From NCBI GenBank assembly GCA_012840135.1, contig DUMA01000024.1, forward strand, positions 31,702-95,701: 64,000 nt of DNA, given 5' to 3'. The notes under the pieces are model-generated. The model made no database searches. It saw nothing but the letters and a program-made list of their open reading frames with translations, and had not been told where the DNA came from. Made by a program: the position numbers and the translations under genes. This document shows, piece by piece, positions 33,309 to 43,068 of this stretch. The first letter of the stretch is position 1, and each line of letters begins with the position of its first letter. This DNA is from Thermoanaerobacterales bacterium (lineage in GTDB: Bacteria; Bacillota; Thermosediminibacteria; Thermosediminibacterales; Tepidanaerobacteraceae).

Positions 33309-34808
33309 TTGAATTGGCTTGATAGAGCGATATCCGTTTTCAGCCCCGCCTGGGCATATAGACGGGTAGCCTGGCGAAATGCTTTGAGAAGTTTTTATGA
33401 TGCCGGGGGAACAGATAGACTGAATTCCGGATGGACAACCGTAAACGCCACTGCAGAACAGACAAACCAGGGGCAGAGAGACATAATTAGGGCCAGGGCA
33501 CGGGACCTTGAAAGAAATGCCGATTTTGCGGAAAGTATAATCAATTCATTCGAGCGTAACGTTGTAGGGACAGGAATACGAGTTCAGGCTAAGGTTGTTG
33601 ATACTGATGGGAATGAGGATGATAAATTAAACCAGCAGATTGAGGAGTTATGGGAAGAATGGTGCCGAGCCCGAAATTGCGATGTGACCGGCCAGCAGTC
33701 TTTTGTTGAAATGCAGCAGATGGCCGTGCGCCGTCTGATTGTTGACGGCGGAATAATCTTTGTAAAAGCATATACAAATACCGGTCCAGTGCCGTTCAGC
33801 CTGCAAGCCCGGGAAGTGGACGACCTTGACACCTCTTTAAATAGTCTACCCGGGGCAAGCGGGAACAGGATTGTCGGCGGGATTGAAGTTGATAAATATA
33901 ACCGGCCTGTAGCCTATTGGCTTAAACAATATACTCCTGACGGCTTCTGGAACGGAAAATCAGAGAGGATACCCGAACAGAGGGTAATTTTTTTGTGGCG
34001 TAAAACCAGGCCCACGCAAATCCGTGAAATATCTCCAATGGCAAAGACACTACCGAGAGTGAGAGACACAAATGAATTCATAGAAGCTGTGTCGGTAAAA
34101 GAACGAATCCTGGCTTGCCTTTCAGTTTTTATTAAAAAGAGGGACCCGGGGAACCTGGGCCGCAATATTAAAATTGATAAGAAAAGTGAATATCCGATGA
34201 AGACCATTTCTCCGGGTATGATCCATGAGTTACAGCCAGGGGATGAAGTTCAAGCCGTGGTTCCGGCCGGCCAAGCGAGCAATGCAAAAGAGTTTATAGC
34301 AATCCAGCAACGTCTTGCAGGTTCCGGTCAGGGCTTATCCTATGAGACTGTATCTCGGGATATGTCTCAGGTTAATTATTCCAGTGCCCGCCAGGGGCTT
34401 CTGGAAGACCAGCGCACATACATGATGTGGCAGCAGTTTCTCATTGAGCATTTTTGCCGGGAGGTTTACACCGAATTTGTTATATCCGCGGTCCTTTCCG
34501 GTCAGCTCAATATCCCCGATTTTTGGCAGGATAAGCGTCGGTATCTAAAGCATGTCTGGATACCGCCCGGATGGAGCTGGATTGACCCATTGAAAGAAAT
34601 AAATGCCTATAAGATTGCGCTTAATACCGGCCAGGATACGCTGGCCAGAATATGTGCCGAAAGAGGAGAAGATTGGAGGGATGTCTTACGACAAAGGGCT
34701 AAAGAGTATGAGTTTGCAAAATCTCTGGGCCTTGATTTATCAGTCTTAACAGGAGGTGAAAAAACAGGTGGGACCCAACAAACCCAAAACGGGAATACAA
34801 CAGAATAG
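33309..34808 (+). CDS. Portal protein (lambda gpB family)
   Basis: About 499 residues from TTG 33309 with GGAGGTGACAG upstream. Typical features: an N-terminal helix (LDRAISVFSPAWAYRRVAWR), ARDLERNADFAESIINSFER, EWCRARNCDVTGQQSFVEMQ, RRLIVDGGIIFVKAY, and VNYSSARQGLLEDQRTYMMW. It forms the dodecameric DNA gate of the capsid. Confidence 0.93.
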   Translation: MNWLDRAISVFSPAWAYRRVAWRNALRSFYDAGGTDRLNSGWTTVNATAEQTNQGQRDIIRARARDLERNADFAESIINSFERNVVGTGIRVQAKVVDTDGNEDDKLNQQIEELWEEWCRARNCDVTGQQSFVEMQQMAVRRLIVDGGIIFVKAYTNTGPVPFSLQAREVDDLDTSLNSLPGASGNRIVGGIEVDKYNRPVAYWLKQYTPDGFWNGKSERIPEQRVIFLWRKTRPTQIREISPMAKTLPRVRDTNEFIEAVSVKERILACLSVFIKKRDPGNLGRNIKIDKKSEYPMKTISPGMIHELQPGDEVQAVVPAGQASNAKEFIAIQQRLAGSGQGLSYETVSRDMSQVNYSSARQGLLEDQRTYMMWQQFLIEHFCREVYTEFVISAVLSGQLNIPDFWQDKRRYLKHVWIPPGWSWIDPLKEINAYKIALNTGQDTLARICAERGEDWRDVLRQRAKEYEFAKSLGLDLSVLTGGEKTGGTQQTQNGNTTE

Positions 34809-35367
34809 AACATTCGATATGGCCATAAGAGCGGTGAATGCGGATGAAAGGCGCGTCACCGTTTCTTTTTCCTCGGAATTGCCGGTCAACAGATGGTATG
34901 GGGTAGAAATACTCCAGCATGATGAAGGCAATGTCAATCTCGAAAGGCTCAACAGTATTGGCGTTGCCCTCTTCAATCATAATCGTGATTATGTCATTGG
35001 CCGAATTGAAAATGCCAGACTTGCGGCTGATGAAAAACGAACCTACGCTGATATAGTTTTTGACACCGATCCGGATGCAGACCTGATTTATCAGAAGGTC
35101 AAAAACGGGACCCTGAAAGGCGTATCCGTAGGATATTCCGTAGATGTTTGGGAAGAAGTTGCTCCCGGCAAGACATCCAGCAATGGCCGTTTTACCGGCC
35201 CGGCATATGTGGCAGTAAAATGGACCCCTATGGAAATATCTATCGTTTCTGTCCCCGCTGACGATACTGTCGGAGTGGGGCGAAATATGGAAGATGATAC
35301 ATTGGAACCTAACAATTCAATAAGTATCTTCGAAAGGCAAATACAAATAAATAAAAATTTTATATAG
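34768..35367 (+). CDS. Prohead protease (HK97/U35 type)
   Basis: About 199 residues from GTG 34768, with AGGAGGTG 8 nt upstream. RVTVSFSSELPVNRWYGVEI, VALFNHNRDYVIGRIENARL (catalytic His in FNHN) and TLKGVSVGYSVDVWEE with the catalytic Ser in GVSVGY. Matures the capsid. It overlaps the portal gene by 41 bp. Confidence 0.88.
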   Translation: MGPNKPKTGIQQNRTFDMAIRAVNADERRVTVSFSSELPVNRWYGVEILQHDEGNVNLERLNSIGVALFNHNRDYVIGRIENARLAADEKRTYADIVFDTDPDADLIYQKVKNGTLKGVSVGYSVDVWEEVAPGKTSSNGRFTGPAYVAVKWTPMEISIVSVPADDTVGVGRNMEDDTLEPNNSISIFERQIQINKNFI

Positions 35368-35379
35368 GAGGTTGTGAAA

Positions 35380-36837
35380 TTGAACAAAAAAGAACTGTTA
35401 AAGGCAAAAGTATTAAAGCAGCAAGAGATTGTCAATGGAGCCAGGGCTGCTGGGCGGGGATTAACCGCAGCAGAACAGGCAGAGTTTGATACATTGCAAA
35501 GAGAAATCGATGCTCTTAAGGCAGAAATAGCGAAAGATGAAGGGAACACTCAGACACCGACAGAAACAGAAAGAGCTATTCAAGCTGAAAGGCAACGTGT
35601 AGCAGAAGTAATCGCTCTTTGCAGAGATTTCGAGGAAGATCCAAGTGAATACATCAGATCCGGTGTCACAGTCGACCAAGTCAGAGCAAAAATCCTCGAA
35701 AAGCTTAAAGCCGAAAGAAAACCATCGGCGGCCCCGGTGCCCGATGTAAGGATTGAGAAAGAAGAAGCTGACAAATTCAGAGCTGCAGCCTCCGATGCAA
35801 TACTGCTGAGGGGCGGAATAAAGCTTGATAAGCCTGCCGACGGCGCCAAAGACCTCAGGGGTATGAAACTTCGTGACCTGGCTATAGAGTGCCTTTCTAG
35901 AGCAGGGAGGCCCAATGCTCATCGCCTTGATAATGACACTCTATTCCGGGAAGCACTGAGCCCTGACAGCCAGTTTGCAAGCATACTCTCCAACGCCGTC
36001 AACAAAACTATGGCCACCGCATACAATGCCGCAAGGCCCACATATCAGGTATGGACCGGCAGGGGGAGCAATCCCGACTTTAAGGCTGCAACACATTATC
36101 AGATTTCCGAAGCCGGCGAGCTTGTGAAGATGACACAATCCGGCGAATTCAAATTTGATGAAATGACTGACCATGGAGTGTCTAAAGCCATAGCGACCTT
36201 TGGCCGAGAATTTGGAATGACCAGGCAGGCCCTTATAAACGATGACATAGGAATACTGACAAGAGTTCCTGAAGCATATGTAAGGGCTGCCGTCCGAGGT
36301 ATAAACAAACTGGTATATCAAATGCTTGGAACCAATCCGATTATTTATGACGGTGTCGCATTATTCCATGCTAATCATAAGAACCTAGCATCCAGCGGGG
36401 GAGCAATAGCAACTGCTACTGTTAGCGCAGGCCGGGCGGCCATGAGGAAACAGAAAAACCTAAGAGGCAAAGAGACGCTCAATATCGGGCCTGCTTTCCT
36501 GATCGTCCCCGCTTCTCTTGAGACACAAGCCCAGCAGTTCATTGTATCTATAGCAGATCCTACGGGGGCTAATTCGAATGTGGCGAACGTCTTCCGGAAT
36601 TCTCTGACCATTGTGGCTGATGCTGAGCTCGATGATTATAGTGAAACCGCTTGGTATCTTGCAGCTTCTCCCGCTGATATAGATACCATTGAGGTCACAT
36701 ATTTGAATGGGAACGATATGCCGATACTTGAAAGCCAAGTAGGATTTGATTTCTTAGGTATCAAGTGGAGAATCTATATCGACTATGGCGTAACTGTGCT
36801 AGACTATAGGGGACTCTACAAGAATCCCGGCGCATAA
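35380..36837 (+). CDS. Major capsid protein (Mu gpT/HK97-fold type)
   Basis: About 485 residues from TTG 35380 (AGGAGG upstream). The first 100 or so residues are a helical scaffold-like delta region (LTAAEQAEFDTLQREIDALK). The C-terminal capsid domain has YQISEAGELVKMTQSGEFKF, SKAIATFGREFGMTRQALIN, DDIG, FHANHKNLASSGGAIATATV and YGVTVLDYRGLYKNPGA. The N-terminal region is presumably removed by the protease encoded upstream. Confidence 0.9.
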   Translation: MNKKELLKAKVLKQQEIVNGARAAGRGLTAAEQAEFDTLQREIDALKAEIAKDEGNTQTPTETERAIQAERQRVAEVIALCRDFEEDPSEYIRSGVTVDQVRAKILEKLKAERKPSAAPVPDVRIEKEEADKFRAAASDAILLRGGIKLDKPADGAKDLRGMKLRDLAIECLSRAGRPNAHRLDNDTLFREALSPDSQFASILSNAVNKTMATAYNAARPTYQVWTGRGSNPDFKAATHYQISEAGELVKMTQSGEFKFDEMTDHGVSKAIATFGREFGMTRQALINDDIGILTRVPEAYVRAAVRGINKLVYQMLGTNPIIYDGVALFHANHKNLASSGGAIATATVSAGRAAMRKQKNLRGKETLNIGPAFLIVPASLETQAQQFIVSIADPTGANSNVANVFRNSLTIVADAELDDYSETAWYLAASPADIDTIEVTYLNGNDMPILESQVGFDFLGIKWRIYIDYGVTVLDYRGLYKNPGA

Positions 36838-36882
36838 GCTTTAATTTATGCGCCTTTAAATTTTGATTAGGAGGTAAACAAT

Positions 36883-37212
36883 ATGGCGAAAGGAACATAT
36901 ATCCAGAAAGGCGATGTTATCGACTTTACAAACAGCACTGGTGCCGATATAGCCTATGGTGACGTTGTGCCAATAGGGGCAAGGATCGGTATAGCTGCTG
37001 AAAACATTGCAAAAGATGCAACAGGCTCGCTGAATGTTTCAGGAGTATTCGAGTTGCCTGCAGATAATACAGTAGCTTTTGCAGTTGGTGATGAGGTTTA
37101 CTGGGATGAAGCAGGGGGTAAACTCACAAAAACCGCCGGCACATATAGGGCAGGATGGGTAATAGAACCGAAAGCCCAGGCAGGAACCACAGCGAAAGTG
37201 AAGATTAACTGA
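36883..37212 (+). CDS. DUF2190 capsid cement/decoration protein
   Basis: 109 residues. GTYIQKGDVIDFTNSTGADI, AYGDVVPIGARIGIAAENIA and GDEVYWDEAGGKLTKTAGTY are typical of DUF2190, beta-rich proteins that decorate the capsid. GGAGG upstream of ATG. It directly follows the capsid gene. Confidence 0.88.
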   Translation: MAKGTYIQKGDVIDFTNSTGADIAYGDVVPIGARIGIAAENIAKDATGSLNVSGVFELPADNTVAFAVGDEVYWDEAGGKLTKTAGTYRAGWVIEPKAQAGTTAKVKIN

Positions 37213-37523
37213 TGGGTCTCAAAGATATTATTCAAATGGACCTTGATGTGTTTTTCAACCTCGATGAATTTGCAGAATCTCATATAATTGACGGCAGGCC
37301 GCTGAATGTCATTGTTGATAATGACAGACTCCAGCAGAGGTCTCAAAAAGAATATGACGGTATATATGTCGGGGACCTGTTATATTTTGTGGCTGCAAAG
37401 GATTATGGTTCCGCGCCAAAGCCCGGTTCAGTGCAAGTTTTTGACGGTAGGTCCTATACAGTTTTTGATGTGAGGCAGGATATGGGAGTATATGAAATAA
37501 TCTTAAAGCTGAATGCGAGCTGA
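37212..37523 (+). CDS. Head-tail attachment protein (gpFII-like)
   Basis: 103 residues, sharing a base with the previous stop. The core VFFNLDEFAESHIIDGRPLN and SVQVFDGRSYTVFDVRQDMG, followed by IILK, matches the small beta-barrel head-tail joining proteins of lambda FII type. The call rests partly on position. Confidence 0.7.
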   Translation: MGLKDIIQMDLDVFFNLDEFAESHIIDGRPLNVIVDNDRLQQRSQKEYDGIYVGDLLYFVAAKDYGSAPKPGSVQVFDGRSYTVFDVRQDMGVYEIILKLNAS

Positions 37524-37528
37524 TTTGC

Positions 37529-38116
37529 ATGAGTGATCTTTATATCGACACAAAAGAATTAAAGCAAATTACTATAGAACTTAATAAGCTCCCAAAGCAG
37601 ATTCCACAGGCCACAGCTGCAGCTCTAAACAGGACACTGGATTTTACGGCAACCAGGATTAAAAAAGAAGTCACTGCAGAGTATTCAGTAAAATCCAGTG
37701 ATGTCAGCAAGACATTGAAAAAAAAGCGGGCCAGCAGATCAAATTTATATGCCTATATTGAATCAAAAGGGCATACCTTATCTCTGGCCCGGTTCCCACA
37801 TAGTCCCCGCAAATACTCTAAAAGGGCTAAAGCAGTCAAAGTTAAAGTCAAAAAATCCGGTGGATATAAGACGGTAAATACTCAACCTAAAGCCTTTGTT
37901 CAAACTATGAACAATGCTACAAACATATGGAAAAGAGAAGGTCCTGGGCGGCATCCAGTTACAATGCTCAGGACCTTATCTATTCCTCAAATGATCTCAA
38001 ATGAAGGGACCATGAAGAAAATCCAGGATGCGGCGGCTAAGAAGCTGCAAGAGAGGGTGAATCACGAGATAAAATGGAGACTGGATAAAGCCGCAAGCAA
38101 GAAGGGCGGTGGATAA
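37529..38116 (+). CDS. Minor tail protein, gpZ-like
   Basis: 195 residues. ATAAALNRTLDFTATRIKKE and YSVKSSDVSKTLKKKRASRS are characteristic of the lambda gpZ/tail-completion family. Highly basic (pI clearly high). Predicted role: connecting tail terminator to the tube or head. Confidence 0.8.
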   Translation: MSDLYIDTKELKQITIELNKLPKQIPQATAAALNRTLDFTATRIKKEVTAEYSVKSSDVSKTLKKKRASRSNLYAYIESKGHTLSLARFPHSPRKYSKRAKAVKVKVKKSGGYKTVNTQPKAFVQTMNNATNIWKREGPGRHPVTMLRTLSIPQMISNEGTMKKIQDAAAKKLQERVNHEIKWRLDKAASKKGGG

Positions 38117-38117
38117 T

Positions 38118-38645
38118 ATGACAGATAGCAGGATACTCGAAGCCATAAAGAAATTCCTGATTGATAATGTGGCCAGTAAAATAAAGCTGGAAAAGCCGCC
38201 TGTTGATGGAAGGGTAGATGGAGAATATGAGCTTATAAATCCTGCGGTATATGTTGGATGGATCCCACCCAAAAATTATCTTGATGAATATGGCTATGAT
38301 ATTCCATCTCTTTTGGTAGTGGAAGACGGCGGAGAGGATAACATTGATGAAGCCTTTTTGAATATTCGTGTCGGGATAGCAACATATGATCCAGGGCAAA
38401 CCGGACAGGATGGGCGCACGATACCCAACGTAAAGGGGTATAAAGATTTACTTAACCTCATAACCCGCATTAGGCTTGAATTATCAAAAACAGCTGTAAT
38501 TGGTGAAGTAACATCAATTCAAAAACCCATTAAATGGGGATTATACGAAGAACAAAAATATCCCTACTGGCATGGATGGATAAGTTTCCAGGCCTCAGCT
38601 GTGCCGATTAATTACCAGGACCAAGGCTTTGATAAATTTTTATAA
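38118..38645 (+). CDS. Putative tail terminator/completion protein
   Basis: About 175 residues from ATG 38118 (GGGCGGTGG upstream). No certain family. Position between gpZ-like and sheath genes, length and mixed alpha/beta pattern fit a tail terminator. Contains YDPGQTGQDGRTIPNVKGYK and PYWHGWISFQASAVPI. Confidence 0.6.
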   Translation: MTDSRILEAIKKFLIDNVASKIKLEKPPVDGRVDGEYELINPAVYVGWIPPKNYLDEYGYDIPSLLVVEDGGEDNIDEAFLNIRVGIATYDPGQTGQDGRTIPNVKGYKDLLNLITRIRLELSKTAVIGEVTSIQKPIKWGLYEEQKYPYWHGWISFQASAVPINYQDQGFDKFL

Positions 38646-38659
38646 GGTGGTGATTATAA

Positions 38660-40102
38660 ATGCCATATAAACATGGGGTATACGGTGAAATTATCCCCAG
38701 CATCGAACAAATAACATACGGCCAGGGGACAATTCCCGTTTACATTGGAACCGCTCCTGTTCACCGGCTTGCAGAATATTCAGGAGCGGTAAATACTCCA
38801 GTATTGATAAACAGCCTTGATGAGGCTAAAACAAAATTAGGTTATGTGGAAAATGATGATTTCGATGACTTTACGCTTGCCGCAGTAGTTTACGGGCATT
38901 TCAAAAACAAAATACAGCCTATAGGTCCATTCATCTTTATAAATGTTTTGGATCCGGCTACACATAAGACTACCGGAACCGCTTCTGTAACCCTTGTTGA
39001 CGGTAAGGGATATATCGATGACTATGTAATTCTTAATTCTATCAGTATTACGGGAGAGGTTAAAGGAATAGATTACACAGCGGAATACACTACGGATGGA
39101 AGAGTGCTTATTACCGACATAGGCGGTGGCCTTGTTTCACCGGTTACGGTTAGCTTTGATAAAGTGGACCTAACCGCTGTTCAGGATTCGGATATAATAG
39201 GCAGTTATGATCCCGCAACAGGTAAAAGGACCGGCCTTTCTTGCGTTCAGACTATATATGAAGAACTAAACATAGTACCTTCTATACTCTCGGCACCCGG
39301 CTGGAACCATAAACCTGCGGTAGAAACTGAACTTGTGTCTGCGTGCTTCAAAATTGGTGGGCATTGGGATGCCATATGTGTGACAGATATAGATCCGACC
39401 AATGCCAAAACTATTGATGCAGCTATCAACTGGAAAAAGACAAATAATTATACCTCCAATAGAGAGAAAGTTTGCTGGCCGAAAGTTAAGGTTGGGGATA
39501 AAACTCTCTGGATGTCGATAATGGCAATTATAAGGATGCAGCAGACCGATTATATCAACGATGGGGTGCCTTATGAATCACCCTCCAACAAACAACTTGA
39601 TATAACCGGTCTGGTGCTTGGAGATGGAACGGAAATCAAACTTAATTCCGAAGATGGTAATAAACTTAACGAAAAAGGAATAACCACAGCTGTCTACTTT
39701 GGCGGTAAATGGGTATTGTGGGGGCCTCATATGGCCAATTATGAATACGGTGTTACAACAAAGCCCGAGGAAATATTCGATGTCAATATTAGAACTAATC
39801 TATATCTCACAAACGACTTCCAGGTTAGGAATGCCTCGCTGGTTGACACTCCGATAGCCAGGAATGACATTGATGATATCCTGAATACAGAACAGCTACG
39901 GTTAAATGCTCTGATTTCTGAAGGCAAATTACTCTATGGAACCGTGGAATTCAGGCCGGAGAGTAATCCGACCAGCGACCTGATGCAGGGAGATTTCGTC
40001 TTTGACACGATGGTGACCAATACACCGCCAGGGAAATCCCTGACTACCAGGGTGCAATACACCAGCCAGGGGTTAAATTCTCTGACTGGAGGTGAAGCAT
40101 AA
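38660..40102 (+). CDS. Contractile tail sheath protein
   Basis: 480 residues. YKHGVYGEIIPSIEQITYGQ, GTIPVYIGTAPVHRL and the C-terminal NVRTNLYLTND-like / FRPESNPTSDLMQGDFVFDT, then MVTNTPPGKSLTTRVQYTSQ, identify a Myoviridae sheath. Contraction drives the tube through the host envelope. AAGGTGGTG upstream. Confidence 0.93.
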   Translation: MPYKHGVYGEIIPSIEQITYGQGTIPVYIGTAPVHRLAEYSGAVNTPVLINSLDEAKTKLGYVENDDFDDFTLAAVVYGHFKNKIQPIGPFIFINVLDPATHKTTGTASVTLVDGKGYIDDYVILNSISITGEVKGIDYTAEYTTDGRVLITDIGGGLVSPVTVSFDKVDLTAVQDSDIIGSYDPATGKRTGLSCVQTIYEELNIVPSILSAPGWNHKPAVETELVSACFKIGGHWDAICVTDIDPTNAKTIDAAINWKKTNNYTSNREKVCWPKVKVGDKTLWMSIMAIIRMQQTDYINDGVPYESPSNKQLDITGLVLGDGTEIKLNSEDGNKLNEKGITTAVYFGGKWVLWGPHMANYEYGVTTKPEEIFDVNIRTNLYLTNDFQVRNASLVDTPIARNDIDDILNTEQLRLNALISEGKLLYGTVEFRPESNPTSDLMQGDFVFDTMVTNTPPGKSLTTRVQYTSQGLNSLTGGEA

Positions 40103-40620
40103 TGGCCAAAAAAGGAAATAAGATAGTAAACTATTCTGTGTATATTCGGCAGGACGGCAAGGCGAAAAAAATAGGAGACACAACCTCTGTACAGTTACCG
40201 TCTATTGAAATGCTCACCGATACCATTAAAGGCGCTGGCATCATGGGTGAACTTGACTGGCCCAGTTACTATCAGCCCGGAAGTATGACACTGACCATAA
40301 ATATGAGGGTCACTGGAGAAGACCTGGCGTTACTTGCTGGTGCTAACAGTATAGAGATCCGATGGGTAACCGATGTATTTGATGATGCCAACGTAAAAGT
40401 CGGAATAAACGCTCATAAAGCCTTTATTAAATGCATCAATAAAAAGATTGATGAAGGCAAGCTGGAGCCGGGGGCTTCCCAGGATGGGTCGTTCGAATAT
40501 GAAGTATTCGCATATAAGAGGATTATCAATGGAAAGGAAATTCTTAACATTGATAAGTTTAATGGCATATTCGCCATTAACGGTAAGGACTATGCAAAAG
40601 ATGTGCAGGCGGCCCTTTAA
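40102..40620 (+). CDS. Major tail tube protein
   Basis: 172 residues; overlaps the sheath stop. KKIGDTTSVQLPSIEMLTDT, IKGAGIMGELDWPSYYQPGS and MTLTINMRVTGEDLALLAG match the P2 FII-type contractile tail tube family. It builds the inner tube. Confidence 0.9.
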   Translation: MAKKGNKIVNYSVYIRQDGKAKKIGDTTSVQLPSIEMLTDTIKGAGIMGELDWPSYYQPGSMTLTINMRVTGEDLALLAGANSIEIRWVTDVFDDANVKVGINAHKAFIKCINKKIDEGKLEPGASQDGSFEYEVFAYKRIINGKEILNIDKFNGIFAINGKDYAKDVQAAL

Positions 40621-40661
40621 AATTTGGGCCGCTTAAATTTTGAGTTAAAGGAGGAGCCTAA

Positions 40662-40979
40662 ATGCCTGAGTTGAAACTTTCAAAGCCAGTAGAGATTGAT
40701 GGTGAAAAGAAAGATGTAATTATATATGACCTAGAAAACCTACAGGGTAATGCAATAGAAAATGCTATTAAAAGTATGCAAAAGCAAGGTTATGTCCCTA
40801 CAGTTCAGGAACTTGATCCCATATTACATGCTCATATTTTCGCTGAAGCAGCGGGGCTTGATTATCTCGACATAAAAAAACTTTCCGCAAAGGATTATCT
40901 TAAGGCCGTTTCAGCGGTACGGGATTTTTTCTTATCCGAATCGGAGGATTCCCCACAAGAGAATACATCCGCACAATAA
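40662..40979 (+). CDS. Tail assembly chaperone, unshifted product (P2 gpE-like)
   Basis: 105 residues, AAAGGAGG upstream. ELKLSKPVEIDGEKKDVIIY, ENLQGNAIENAIKSMQK and YLKAVSAVRDFFLSE match P2-type gpE/tail chaperones. It lies between tube and tape measure, the conserved place for frameshifting chaperone pairs. See the shifted product in the next entry. Confidence 0.88.
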   Translation: MPELKLSKPVEIDGEKKDVIIYDLENLQGNAIENAIKSMQKQGYVPTVQELDPILHAHIFAEAAGLDYLDIKKLSAKDYLKAVSAVRDFFLSESEDSPQENTSAQ

Positions 40980-41131
40980 TTGCACAGATAACCCTGGAAA
41001 CCGCCAACAGTCGTAAGGATTGTCTAAATATGCCCCTGATTGAACTTATAGAGTATTACGAGGATCTGGCCGACGAAGCGGAAAAGAAAAATAAAGAGTA
41101 TGTCAAAGCCCTGAAAGGGGGCGAAAATTAG
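40662..41131 (+). CDS. Tail assembly chaperone, -1 frameshift product (gpE+E'-like, about 156 aa)
   Basis: A second frame with no start of its own lies between gpE and the tape measure: codons from 40931 (LIRIGGFPTREYIRTIIAQI...) run to TAG 41129-41131 and include LETANSRKDCLNMPLIELIE. It is in the -1 frame and joins gpE at the in-frame heptamer T TTT TTC (40925-40931). Slippage there would give 90 residues of gpE plus 66 of the extension. P2 uses T TTT TTG at the same place. The stop shares a base with the tape measure GTG. Confidence 0.85.
40925..40931 (+). promoter_or_regulatory. Programmed -1 ribosomal frameshift site
   Basis: T TTT TTC in the gpE frame (GAT TTT TTC TTA) is a canonical X XXY YYZ slippery heptamer. 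The zero frame stops 48 nt downstream, and the -1 frame stays open for 198 nt. Confidence 0.85.
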
Positions 41132-43068
41132 TGGCTAAAAACTTTGAAACAAATATAGTTATAGGCGGCAAAATCAACCCTAACCTGAGAAGGGCTTTTG
41201 ATACGGCAGGGAGGCTTGCACAAAAAACATCAAACCTCATAACTAAGACAAATCAAAAGATATCTGCCAGTGCAAAAACTCTTAATAAAAGTCTCTCCGG
41301 AGTTGTTAACGCCTCAAAAAAGATAGCTCTCGTTGGTGCTGTGGCTGGCGGTGCCGCGATCTTGGGTGGCAAAGCCATGCTGGATCAGGCGGCCAGTATG
41401 GAACAATATCGAAACACCCTGAATGTTGTAATGAAAGACCAGAAAAAGGCTGCTGAAATCTTCCGGTGGGCTGTAGATTTTGCCAATAGAACACCGTTTG
41501 AAACTGACGAGATAATTGATGCTACAGTAAAACTCCAATCTTACGGTCTTGAAGCTCAAAAGATTATGCCTTTCGTGGGCGACATGGCAGCCGCCATGGG
41601 AAAAAGCATTGACCAGGCAGTGGAAGCCATCGCTGATGCTCAGACCGGAGAGCTGGAGCGATTAAAGGAATTCGGAATTACAAAAGCCCAAATAATAGAA
41701 CATGCAAATCAGGTTTTAGCCGGCATAGAGGTGGTAAATAACAAAGGTCAAATAACCAACCAAAAAGCCTTCAATCTTGCTCTGTTGAGTTTGATGAAAC
41801 AGCGTTTTGAAGGTGGTATGAAAACACAGGCAAAAACATATAGAGGCCTCATGTCGACGATAACAGGTATATGGAAGTCTGGCCTAGCAGAAATGGCCGG
41901 TATTGCTCCAACCGGAGAGATAGTTAAAGGCAGTTTCTTTGACATCATTAAAACAAAAGTGGAAAGCCTGGCAAGTATGCTTACAAAAATGCAGGCAGAT
42001 GGAACGTTCCAGAAGATACAGGTTCGGATTGCTGATTTTACCTCTGTGGCAATCCAGAAGTTAGAAGAGCTAATCCCGAAAGTTATACAATTTGGTGATT
42101 ATGTAATACAAAACGGTCCCAGGATAATATCAATAGCAAAATGGATCGGTGGAGCTTTTTTGACATGGAAGGTTATCAGCGGAGTAAATACAGTTGTTCA
42201 GACTATATTACAGCTGGCGAGTGCATTATCTTTAGTTAAGGCTAGATATATTCCAGTCTTGGCGCTTAAAGCTAAAGACAGGATTGAAACCCTTTATCTT
42301 CAAAGCCTCTATGCTAAAGATACTGTAATAATGGCCAGTAAAACCATGGGTATATGGGCTATGACAATAGCTCAAAAGGCTTGGAATTTGGCTACTACAG
42401 CAGGGGTGATAGCAGGGAAGGCCTTCGGAGCAGTCATGGCTTTCTTAACATCACCTATAGGTCTTACTATACTGGCTATTACAGCCCTTGTAGGTGCTTT
42501 ATATCTCTTATGGAAAAACTGGGATACAATTTCAAAGGCTCTGGTTACGGTTTGGCAAAGTTATGTAGTACCGTTTTTCCAGGGGATTTCTTCGTGGTTT
42601 AATAATCTTTTTGCCGGTGTATCAGGAGCTTTTAAGGGCTTTGTTAATTTTATAATTGGCGGACTGAACAGCCTTATAAACAGAGTAAATTCTCTCAGCT
42701 TCAAAGTGCCTGATTGGGTCCCTAAATGGCTCGGCGGCGGCAAAACATTTGGTGTTAAGATACCTACCATTCCTACATTCGCTCAGGGTGGTATTGCAAC
42801 AAAACCATCCATCTTTGGCGAGAGGGGACCTGAGATGGCGATTCCTCTGAAACCCAAAACCCCCAGAAGCATTTTTTTACTTCAGCAGACTGCAAAAATC
42901 TTGGGTGTGCAACCCTCCGGGGGTAATACTATAACCGTTGTGTATTCTCCGAATATCTCCAGTGGAAATATTCCGGAGCTAAAAGCGGCTTTAGAAGATG
43001 ACTTCGAAAGGTTTAAAGCCTACATTGAACAGTTCTTCCATGATAAGAGGAGGGAGAGTTTTGCCTGA
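41131..43068 (+). CDS. Tail tape measure protein
   Basis: 645 residues, GTG with GGGGGCG upstream. N-terminal TMP motif region (AGGAAILGGKAMLDQAASME, QYRNTLNVVMKDQKKAAEIF, FETDEIIDATVKLQSYGLEA). Several hydrophobic segments lie in the middle (MAFLTSPIGLTILAITALVG, ALYLLW). The C-terminal part has the GGIATKPSIFGERGPEMAIP motif of many TMPs. It sets tail length and probably helps DNA cross the membrane. It is relatively short for a TMP, implying a short tail. Confidence 0.92.
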   Translation: MAKNFETNIVIGGKINPNLRRAFDTAGRLAQKTSNLITKTNQKISASAKTLNKSLSGVVNASKKIALVGAVAGGAAILGGKAMLDQAASMEQYRNTLNVVMKDQKKAAEIFRWAVDFANRTPFETDEIIDATVKLQSYGLEAQKIMPFVGDMAAAMGKSIDQAVEAIADAQTGELERLKEFGITKAQIIEHANQVLAGIEVVNNKGQITNQKAFNLALLSLMKQRFEGGMKTQAKTYRGLMSTITGIWKSGLAEMAGIAPTGEIVKGSFFDIIKTKVESLASMLTKMQADGTFQKIQVRIADFTSVAIQKLEELIPKVIQFGDYVIQNGPRIISIAKWIGGAFLTWKVISGVNTVVQTILQLASALSLVKARYIPVLALKAKDRIETLYLQSLYAKDTVIMASKTMGIWAMTIAQKAWNLATTAGVIAGKAFGAVMAFLTSPIGLTILAITALVGALYLLWKNWDTISKALVTVWQSYVVPFFQGISSWFNNLFAGVSGAFKGFVNFIIGGLNSLINRVNSLSFKVPDWVPKWLGGGKTFGVKIPTIPTFAQGGIATKPSIFGERGPEMAIPLKPKTPRSIFLLQQTAKILGVQPSGGNTITVVYSPNISSGNIPELKAALEDDFERFKAYIEQFFHDKRRESFA

